Of a stretch of 64,000 nucleotides of DNA, positions 8,575 to 15,945 are shown one piece after another (within the stretch, counting starts at the first letter, position 1; each line of letters begins with the position of its first letter). The DNA is from Macrocystis pyrifera (Eukaryota; Sar; Phaeophyceae; Laminariales; Laminariaceae), in contig JASSKH010000003.1 in NCBI GenBank assembly GCA_031763025.1, positions 10,178,734-10,242,733 of the forward strand, written 5' to 3'. The translations under genes and the position numbers were made by a program. The notes beneath the pieces are model-generated. The model was not told the DNA's origin, searched no databases, and was given only the letters and a program-made list of their open reading frames with translations.

Positions 8575-9039
8575 GGCGCTGGGAGAAGCTTGAAAAGAAA
8601 AGGAGCAACGGGATGCCGTAGTTTACTGTAGTACCGGTATTCGGGAGAGCTGCTGAAGGGGTACATATGACAGCTGCTAGAGGGATGAAAGCTTTTTGTG
8701 ACGGAGATGAAAATGATGACGGCGGGGAGGATGGGGGTCGCTGAACGGCAACGGGAGAGGGAGCAGGGTAGAGGCGTTGACAGTAGCGTGGAGCAGACAA
8801 AAACAGCGGAGAACATCAGAGGAAAACAGAGGGCGACACACATGAGACACCAACACAACCAAAAATTTCAAACACCCCCCCACGGCAACAAATATAATAA
8901 TTCCGTCGTTCAACAGCAGTATCGACAAAAAGGCTCTATTTGCCATCATGCAAAACATACTGCGGCATCAGTCATGTAACTGGTATACGTGTACGCATCA
9001 AACGTTACATGTTTGACATAGAAAGATGTATTTTCTAGC

Positions 9040-9479
9040 ATGGTGCACGCCCTAACTATGTCGTACATCACAGCTGTGACAGTGACCTACTCCTCTATTT
9101 CCCTTTCCCCTTGTCACTCTGCTGCGCCTTTGGTCCTGTTCTTGGTGTCCTGCCCAACGTGTGTATTACGCCTTTGCTCTGACGCTCAGGATTATCGTAC
9201 AGGAGAAACTATATACTGCTGCGAAATATTTCCTACGCGAGCCTGAGGAAGGATCACGGGGTGGGCAAGAGCTACAGTATATCGTGTCAGCCCCGCGCTC
9301 GACACCTACCTAGAGTACCCAAGGTCTACACACTAGACATCAACCACGACAATGCCTAGAGCGGAGCTGAGGACGAGGAAGCACCAGCACTTCACGTAGC
9401 GAGTGCCACAAATCGAGGCAAGTGGCAGTTGCGTCGTGAGAAATCTTGCAACGCGGCATGGCCTCGCCACTGTGGCTAG
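9040..9479 (+). pseudogene. ORF-A relic of module M3
   Basis: The ATG frame starts MVHALTMSYITAVTVTYSSI and stops at 9246. A second frame reads RNISYASLRKDHGVG and VYTLDINHDNA, meets a TAG, then continues in the same frame EDEEAPALHVASAT, GKWQLRREKSCNAAWPRHCG and TAG 9477-9479. This is useful because it shows that the VYTL and EEAP blocks share one frame, as in M5. The LHW core is degraded. Function is unknown. Confidence 0.45.
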
Positions 9480-9775
9480 TAGCTCATCAAGTCAGTAACA
9501 CAGCAGTCGAAGTACCAACTCAATGTTTCAAGTGGTTGAGCTGAATGGTAGCCAGCGCGATAAACACGAAATCCATATGTTAGCACGGCCCCGTGATGGA
9601 GTGATGGATGTCAGTAGCTTGAGGAACGCTGACGAATATCCAAACTACTGTACTCGTTTACTTGTAGTCGTGCGTAGTGACTGCAAATGAACGTCCATAA
9701 GACAACAGTTACAGGATCATAAGACATCAGTTACAAGATAATTGCAGGGTGATGCCTCGAATGAAAGACGCAATT

Positions 9776-10015
9776 TTGCAAGGAAGAGGAGCCGAACGCA
9801 CAACGTTGATGGACGAGGTCAGACTTTGCTAAAAGGTAGAACAAAGTATAGCTTGAACGCTACGAAATGAACGAACAAAGAAGCACCCCCTGGACCACAG
9901 CTTTGGTGAACGATCACAGGCCATGCTGGACAAAAGCAAACCAAACCGAAGGCTAAACGTTGAGGAACGAAAGGGGCATAAAACGCCCCCTGGAGACCTA
10001 CTGAGGTAGATGAGC
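9776..10015. repeat. 95-bp repeat array of M3 (about three units)
   Basis: Degenerate units contain GGACCACAGCTTTGGTGAAC and GATCACAGGCCATGCTGGAC at about 9890, with weaker units before and after. The last unit is cut at the M3/M4 join. Confidence 0.7.
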
Positions 10016-10059
10016 AGATGCACGGAAACCAACAAAGAGAAGAAGCCTGAACGTTAGGA

Positions 10060-10382
10060 ATTTGCCTTCGTGCCGATGCTCCGTTGTTTCGTACTACAGG
10101 AGCTACTGCTGTACTTTTTCCTACGCGAGCGCGTGGAAGGAGCAAGTGTTCGACGAGAACTACACTACAATACATCGTACTAGTCCTGCACTGGACGCTG
10201 CGCCTGCGTGGAGTACCCGCGGTCTACACGCTGTACATGCGTGACGACAACGCATAGAGCGAAACTTCGTGAAAAAAAAAAAAACGCCATCATTCTACGC
10301 ATCGAGCGCGACGAATCAAGGCGAGTGGCAGTTGCGTCGTGAGAAACTTTTCAACGCGGCATGCCCTCGCCACAGTGGCTAG
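10060..10382 (+). pseudogene. ORF-A relic of module M4
   Basis: One frame reads IVLVLHWTLRLRGVPAVYTL and YMRDDNA then TAG, matching the LHW block of M5. An A13 run at about 10271 separates it from the final block, which reads TPSFYASSATNQGEWQLRRE and FNAACPRHSG with TAG 10380-10382. The A run differs in length in copy 2 (A16), so the frame relation between the blocks is not reliable. Confidence 0.45.
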
Positions 10383-10496
10383 TAGCTCATATCAGATCAG
10401 AATCACATTCAAAGCTCCAACTCAAGCTTCCAAGCGGTAGAACAAATCGGTAGGCAGCGTGTTGATTACGTTCCGCGTCGATGGTTAGGTAAAACC

Positions 10497-11150
10497 TTAA
10501 CTGGAAGAAGGCTCTGCGAAAGGAAAATAGCAGAAAACGCCTTTTGAAGCACTGCGTTGGTAGACGACGACAGGCATCGAAACAGAACAAAACTGAGATA
10601 TACCGCGACGGACGCAAAGTAGCAGAAAACCCCTCCTGAAGCACAGCGTTGGTGAGCGATCGCAGCCAAAGACAAACCTAAAGATAATATGCTTGAATTA
10701 CCAAAGGAAATGAAGAGAAAACGTCCCAGCATTGGGAGATAACCGCGGACTATGCTAGAAATTCAAAACAAACCGGATCTCAAACATCACACAATCATAT
10801 GAGCAGAAAACGCCCCCAAACTCGCCCCGTTGGTAGACGTAGACAAGTACAGACCTTGCTAGCAATTAAACAACAAATCATTGACCAAACAATACGAAAA
10901 TAATTCAAACCTTCTGGAGCACAGCTTTGGTACACGATCACAGCCACGACAAAAACTAAACAAAAGAGAGTAGGCGTAAACGTAACGAACGAAACAGAAC
11001 ACGCCGCCTGAAGCACAGCGTTCGTACACGATCACAGACCTTGCCACAAACAAAACTCAACACACACATGCTGCGGAAGGAAGGGAGCAACACAAGCCTC
11101 ATAAAGCATACCGGTGGTAGACGACCACTTGCAAAAGAAACCGTGCTCGA
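10497..11150. repeat. 95-bp repeat array of M4 (about seven units)
   Basis: Units begin with GAAAGGA or GAACGAA words, contain GAGCAGAAAACGCC, then TGAAGCACAGCGTTGGT and ACGATCACAG. Spacing is about 85-110 bp. The array ends with GAAACCGTGCTCGAAGGTAC, which also ends the M2 and M5 arrays, so the arrays share a fixed last unit. Confidence 0.8.
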
Positions 11151-11189
11151 AGGTACGCTTGTCGCAACAACAACAACGGCAACAACCAA

Positions 11190-11402
11190 ATGTGTCGTAT
11201 AGATAAGTCAAGGATGAAAAAGTCGCCATCGAATATAGGCGCGACCAAACGATACGGAAATCATGGGGGGAAACAGCCGAAACAAGGTGAGACTAAAACA
11301 CACTGCTGGACGTGGAAAGTGCTCGCTGTGCCCGTATTAGAAGTTCGGATAGGCGGAGAGCGTGGTTTACCAGCGACAACGTTGGGAGGACCTAGCAAAT
11401 AA
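11190..11402 (+). pseudogene. ORF-B of module M4 (70 codons with ATG)
   Basis: This is the only ORF-B with an ATG at its start: MCRIDKSRMKKSPSNIGATK, then GKQPKQGETKTHCWTWK, VLAVPVLEVRIGGERG and TAA at 11400. It aligns in frame with M1 and M2 from SNIGA onwards. A G6 run at about 11264 is G4 in copy 2, which breaks the frame there, so only one of the two macro-copies could express it. Either the gene is decaying or one of the runs is misread. A CAAG|GTGAGA donor-like site lies inside. Function is unknown. Confidence 0.4.
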
Positions 11403-12086
11403 ACAGGGAGTCAGGTACTGAGGCGAGCTGAACGGAAAACATAGTGGAAGAAGCTTACATGGAACGAATGCAGAACCGGTAGAAGCTAAGATGGAGCCGT
11501 GTGCAGAACTAGGAGAAACTGCCTTGGGACTGTATGCAGGACCGGGGCGTTGGGAGGAGCCTGGGAGGAGAAGGGGCGGGGAAATCGAGTCGTCTACTGC
11601 AGTGCCGATATTCGGTAGAGCTGCTGAAGGGATGCATCGGAGAGCTGCTGAAGGGGTATCCAGGATTTCTACTGAAGGGAAGTATGGAAGCGTTTTGTGA
11701 CAGAGATCAAAAGAATGAGCACGAGTGGGGGGGGGGGGGGGTGCTGAACTCAGACGCGGGAAGGATCGAGAAAAAGAGAGGAGAAGAAAGCAGCGGAGAG
11801 CAGACGAAAACAGCGGAGAGCAGAGGAGAAGATAGGGCTACACACAAAAACATACGCACAAATTATCATACACCGAAACAAAGCAAAGCAAGACACACAA
11901 ACGCACGAGCATTGACAAAGGTTTGAATAAATAATATTTTTCCCGTCGACCCAGCTTCCGCTGTTCAACGGCAGTTTCAACCAAAATGCGCCATTTATCA
12001 ATGTTGCAACACCGCTATTAATAGCTATTATTATGCGTACTTATCAAATATTACGTGTTTGAAATAGAAACATGTATTTTCTAGCA

Positions 12087-12480
12087 TGGAGCGCGCCTCA
12101 ATTGAGTCGTGCATCGCAGTGACCTACTCCTCTACTTCCATTCTCCCCTTGTCTCTCTGCTGCGCCTTTAATTCTGTTTTTGGCGTCCTGCGTACTGCGT
12201 ACATACTTCGCTTTTATTGCGATACTCCGATTTATCGTACAGAAGGAGGTATCTAACACCGTGCAATATTTCCTACGCGAGCCTAAGGAAGGAGCAAGGG
12301 ATGAATAAGCTACAGGACATCGTCCTAGCCCTGCACTGGGCGCTGCACCTACCTGGAGTACTGACGGTCTACACGCTTTACTTGTACCACGACAACGCCC
12401 AGAGGGAAGCGGAAGAGGAAGCGCCAGCACTCTACGTATCGAGCGCCAAACATTCAGGTGAGTGGCGTTTGAGTCGTTAG
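12087..12480 (+). pseudogene. ORF-A relic of module M5 (best second half)
   Basis: The ATG at 12087 opens only a short frame. In another frame an ATG at 12301 opens 59 codons to TAG 12478-12480: MNKLQDIVLALHWALHLPGV, LTVYTLYLYHDNAQREAEEE, APALYVSSAKHSGEWRLSR. Here the LHW, VYTL and EEAP blocks are continuous, which shows the ancestral order. The hydrophobic start (VLALHWALHLPGVLTVYTL) could be a membrane or signal segment. A perfect donor-like CAG|GTGAGT occurs at about 12459, where other modules have AAGGCGAGT or GAGGCAAGT. I recognise no family. Confidence 0.45.
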
Positions 12481-12784
12481 AAATCTTGCAACGCGACATG
12501 CCCCCAACACGGTGGCTAGTAGTCCATATCATACCAGCATAACAATCAAGACACCAGCTCAAGCTTTCAAGTGCTAGAACTGAATGGTAGCCGGCGCATT
12601 TAACACGGGGTCCATGACTCAACACGCCATCTCGATGGAATTCAGTAGCTGGAGGAACGCTTATGGATATCCATACGAACATACCCGTATATTTGTACTC
12701 GTGCGTAGTGACTGCAGATCAACAGTACTAAGTCAACAAATAGTTACACGTTTACTGTCGGGTGATACTTCGATAAAAAAGACG

Positions 12785-13060
12785 TAACAAAATGAAAGCA
12801 GAAAACGCTTCTTGTACGTTAGTATATAGACCATCACAGACTTGACTGGAAATTCAAAGAAAACGACTTAAGAAGGAAAGGAATTAGCGGAAGACTTCCC
12901 CTGAAGCGCAGCCCCGGTAGACGATCACAGGCTTCGTCGGGGGAAAACAACGTACGCTTTACGGAAGGAAAGGAGCAGATGAATGCCTCCTGAAACACAA
13001 CGTTGGTAAACAACCACAGGCATCGCAGAAAAAGAAACCGTGCACGAAAGCACCACGAAG
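12785..13060. repeat. 95-bp repeat array of M5 (about three units)
   Basis: Units at about 12792, 12870 and 12960 keep GAAGCGCAGCCCCGGTAGAC or GAAACACAACGTTGGTAAAC and ATCACAGGCTTCG. The last unit ends GAAACCGTGCACGAAAGCAC, matching the last unit of M2. Confidence 0.75.
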
Positions 13061-13117
13061 GTACGCACATAGAACCAACAACGAAAGCAACAACAACAGC
13101 AACAACAACAGCAGCAG

Positions 13118-13136
13118 CCTGGTACTTCGTACCAGG
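13118..13136. other. Perfect 8-bp stem hairpin before ORF-B of M5
   Basis: CCTGGTAC and GTACCAGG are separated by TTC. It follows a CAACAACAACAGCAGCAG run and precedes an AT-rich TATATATTTATAA. M2 has a weaker form at the same place. A DNA cruciform, a termination signal or chance are all open. It is also at 57342-57360. Confidence 0.6.
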
Positions 13137-13245
13137 TATATATTTATAACGACGCAAACGCCGCCATGGAATATCGACGCGATCAAACGATACGAAAAGC
13201 TTGGCGAAACAGTCGAATCAAGGTAATACGAAACCAAACTGGGGG

Positions 13246-13365
13246 ATGTGGAAGTTCCTCGCTGCGCCAGTATTGGAAGTTCGGATGGGCGGAGATGTTT
13301 TGAAAGTGAACGATTGGAGGGCGGCGTTGAAAAATAGGGAGTCAGCGATCAGGAAAACACAGTAG
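13246..13365 (+). pseudogene. ORF-B relic of module M5
   Basis: An ATG at 13246 opens 39 codons to TAG 13363-13365, reading MWKFLAAPVLEVRMGGDVLK and then a tail unlike M2. The upstream KQPKQG part is in another frame here. The LAAPVLEVRM core is kept, which is the main reason for calling ORF-B a former gene part. Confidence 0.35.
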
Positions 13366-13800
13366 ACGAAGCTGAGATACAACACATGGAGAACCGGTAG
13401 AAGCTAAGATGGAGCCGTATGCAGAACTGGGAGAAGGTGAGATGAAACGCATGTAGAACCGGGGCGTTGAGAGAAGCCTGGAAGGAAAAGAGACGGGAGG
13501 ATCAAGGGGTCTACTGTCGTGCCTTTGTTTAGGTTAGGAGAACTGCTGAAAGCAGTACCGGTGTTTAGGAGAACTGTTGAAGATTTACATAGGAGAGCTG
13601 CTGAAGGGGTATGCAGGAAATCCGCTGAAAGGAGGGAAGCATTTGTGGCGGACGTAAGAAGAAAACAGGAGCACACAAATGAGTGGGAAGGGGGGTGGGA
13701 CGCGCTGAACGCCGACGGGGAACGGGTGGAAAAGAGAACAGGCGAGAAGACGAGAGGAGGGGAGAGCAGAAAATCGTAGAGCAGAAAAAAAAACAACGGA

Positions 13801-14595
13801 GGTTAAGGTTGCACACACATAAAACAGAAACACACATAAACGAACAATTACATTTCATTAACACATACCCACAAACCCAGATGTCCTCGTTTCGTTCAAC
13901 AGTATTATCAACACTAACGCACTATTTGCCATCATGCAAAAAACACTACAGTACTACCCTTTTTTTACGTATACGTACCGAACACTAAGCATTTTCTATC
14001 ATAGTTCACGCCTTAATGAAGTCGTGCATCACAGTGACCTACCCCTCTAATTTTTGTTTGTGTTGCGCGTCTGCTGTGCCTTTGTCTGTACTCCCGGCGT
14101 CCTGCGCACTACGTATGTACTTCGCCTTTGTTCCGATGAACAGAAATTCGTACAAGAGGATCTTCTGCTCTAATGCTCCAACGCGAGCCTAAGGAAGGAG
14201 CAACGGGTGGATAAGAGTTACAGGACACCGTGTTACCCTGCACTGGAGGCTGCACCTACCCGATGTACCGACGACGGTCTACACACTATAGATATATCAC
14301 GGCAATACCTAGAGCAAAACTTTGTGACAACGAAGCACCATCACTCTACGCATCGGGCGCCATATATCAAGGCGAGTATCAGTTGCGTCGAGAGAAATTT
14401 CGCAACGCGGAATGCCCTCGCCACGCTGGGCGAATAGCCCATATCGTATCAGCAACACAGTCAAAATACAAACTCAAGCTACGAAGTGGTAGAACTGAAT
14501 GAGAACCAGCGCGTTTACCGGGACATGCGTGACTCAACACGCTCCCTTGATGGAGTCAAAGAAAAACACACACGCACGCGCATGCAATGCATATA
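13801..14595 (+). repeat. Module M6 (3' truncated, last of the array)
   Basis: M6 starts with a decayed leader, contains an ORF-A relic and ends shortly after it with CACACGCACGCGCATGCAAT, the sequence that normally begins the next leader, joined to the right 80-bp flank repeat. No 95-bp repeat, ORF-B or purine tract follows. Confidence 0.7.
14001..14502 (+). pseudogene. ORF-A relic of module M6
   Basis: The start is ATA in place of ATG, so the MVHAL frame has no start codon. LHW-block DNA is present (CCCTGCACTGGAGGCTGCAC) but shifted. A frame ending at 14502 reads NEAPSLYASGAIYQGEYQLR, then EKFRNAECPRHAG and runs past the usual stop. Copy 1 has an extra ACG near 14271 that copy 2 lacks. Confidence 0.45.
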
Positions 14596-14675
14596 TATTA
14601 GAGATTATACTTGTTAGTAGCCATCATAGTCGTTACTCGATAACACTTACATCATCTGGTATACATTTACGCTTT
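14596..14675. repeat. 80-bp direct repeat, right flank of module array
   Basis: This is the second copy of the 4661-4740 sequence, same orientation, with a few substitutions. It is followed by GTATAAGTACAACGGAC and not by the sequence after the left copy. Confidence 0.9.
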
Positions 14676-14915
14676 GTATAAGTACAACGGACAGTTTTCC
14701 AGTCTGGGATTGTAGCAGTACACAGCAGCAGCAGTCTTACACTATCTACTGCTGTGCACTCGTACACATTGCAGAATAGGTATCATTAACAAGTAGTATC
14801 GTAGATCTACTGTATTGCGTACGTACATAATCTACAGCAGCACATGTACAGCAGTACCTGGTTACGTGTGCACTGGTAAATAATGGAAAGGGATCTTCAG
14901 TATCCCTCCGGGACC
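14676..14915. other. Inverted-repeat-rich spacer
   Basis: No gene is seen. The stretch is dense in self-complementary words: CACAGCAGCAG against CTACTGCTGTG between about 14716 and 14757, the perfect palindrome GTAGATCTAC at 14801-14810, and GTACGTAC at about 14819. Confidence 0.6.
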
Positions 14916-14983
14916 GGTGGCATAGTTTCAGTTCTGGTTGAAGTAACAACATAGGCTACAAGAGGGTCATGAGTACGTATCCC
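14916..14983 (+). ncRNA. Possible tRNA-derived (SINE-like) remnant
   Basis: The 68 bases have the layout of a tRNA-derived element: an A-box-like TAGTTTCAGTTCTGG at 14923-14937 and, 35 bases further, a B-box-like GAGTACGTATCC (consensus GGTTCGANTCC) preceded by GGGTCAT. The acceptor and anticodon stems do not form, so it is not a functional tRNA. The minus strand reads GIRTHDPLV, the kind of peptide often mis-predicted from tRNA-derived repeats. It could still be chance. Confidence 0.3.
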
Positions 14984-15790
14984 AAGAGATACTGATTTTT
15001 GCAGTAGAACTGCGGGTCTCCTTGTTGTTTTATATTGAACTGAATGCAAGGGTATTTCCCTAGTTTTGTTTTTGAACGAATTGTAGGGGTCGTCCTTTGT
15101 TTCGAGCCGTGAGCGCACACGCGCACCGCTCCCCTTTGAGCTCACTCTACTTTTGCTCACCATCATGAGCTTCCAGCTGAGCAAATGAATCAACACTGTG
15201 GCTTGGGGTCACCACACCATCTTCTTCTCTTGTATTGAAGCTTCTCGTACAAGTCACCTAACAGTGGCTATACGTTTGCCTCGAACATTTCGACGGTGTA
15301 TTGACCGGCCATCGGCAATCGAGTCTAGGCGTACACATCAGCTACGAGCTAGTACACACGCCAACCGCCATACCTGGTAGGTTAACTAGCCTCGTAACGC
15401 GTAAACGCGGAAAGCTACTAGCAACGGTGGCCCAACACCGCCACCCTGAACTGCTACTGGCTCGCTATACAGCAGGAGGAAGACTGGGCTTTTTCAATAT
15501 CAAGAAACCTGCTGCTGCTACGTACGAGCAAGGGAGCTCCTTCCACGACGAGAGGAACCAAACATCGAAGGTCTACGTACTTCGTTGAAACGTGAGTGAC
15601 ACGTAGTACGGACACCGCATACTTCTAAGAGGGCCCTGCGTAGGGCTTTCTACTACTGCTGTCGTTCCCTACTGCTGTAGTTCATTACTGCTGTAGTCAA
15701 ATCGCTGTAACTACGATAGAGACACCCACACAGCAGCACCGCGTAAGGAGCTGTGATAATATCACCTGCTCCACTTTGTCTTTTCAAAGA
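14984..15790. other. Spacer with an open frame of unknown meaning
   Basis: A plus frame open from about 15301 to TGA 15586-15588 reads TRKRGKLLATVAQHRHPELL, LARYTAGGRLGFFNIKKPAA and ends SKVYVLR. It has no ATG, so it could only be an internal or terminal exon. A donor-like GTGAGT follows at 15592. I recognise no family. From 15640 to 15700 the word CTACTGCTGTAG or a close variant occurs three times at 16-18 base spacing. The rest shows nothing recognisable. Confidence 0.35.
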
Positions 15791-15799
15791 CAAGGACCA

Positions 15800-15945
15800 A
15801 TAATCTCGAACAAAACTCGAGTGTAACCGCTGTACGCTGCTCAACAGCAACTCCACATCACAACCCAGGACGATTGAAGGTTAGGAGCTCTGCTGAGCGT
15901 AGTCCATTTCAAGGATCGTAAGCCTCAGTCACCCTGAGCAACAGC
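15800..15945. repeat. Left-edge diverged satellite segment
   Basis: The first satellite segment after the spacer has clearly diverged bases but keeps the stem-loops: CTCGA/TCGAG at 15815-15831, AACC/GGTT at 15862-15882 and CTCAG-TCACC-CTGAG at 15924-15938. Confidence 0.8.

Larger units (their letters stand above)
6889..8860 (+). repeat. Module M2 of six-module array
   Basis: M2 repeats the M1 order and is its closest relative; the leader and first 230 bases of ORF-A match M1 with few changes. It then differs by a larger 95-bp repeat array (7795-8165) and the best-preserved 33-bp minisatellite. The stretch 7517-7794 is the conserved post-ORF segment with no separate gene. The stretch 8630-8860 holds GGAGAGCTGCTGAAGGGGTA words and a purine-rich tract. 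Confidence 0.8.
8861..10040 (+). repeat. Module M3 (truncated at 3' end)
   Basis: M3 has a decayed leader (AATATAATAATTCCGTCGTTC at about 8890 in place of the TATA box), an ORF-A relic, the post-ORF segment (9480-9775) and 95-bp repeats. It lacks the ORF-B block, the 33-bp repeat and the purine tract, because M4 begins in mid ORF-A at about 10060. A deletion between neighbouring modules explains the join. Confidence 0.7.
10041..11880 (+). repeat. Module M4 (lacks leader and start of ORF-A)
   Basis: M4 starts inside ORF-A without TATA or ATG. It carries the longest 95-bp repeat array, an ORF-B with an ATG, and GGAGAGCTGCTGAAGGGGTA words with a G15 run at about 11727. The stretch 11403-11880 holds decayed 33-bp repeats and the purine-rich tract (AGAGCAGACGAAAACAGCGG twice near 11800), with no gene recognised. 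Confidence 0.7.
11881..13800 (+). repeat. Module M5
   Basis: M5 has a decayed leader (ATAAATAATATTTTTCCCGT near 11928), the best ORF-A second half, three 95-bp repeats, a strong hairpin, a shifted ORF-B and a long GGAGAGCTGCTGAAGGGGTA and purine-rich part (13395-13790). The stretch 12520-12784 is the conserved post-ORF segment with no separate gene. Confidence 0.8.
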
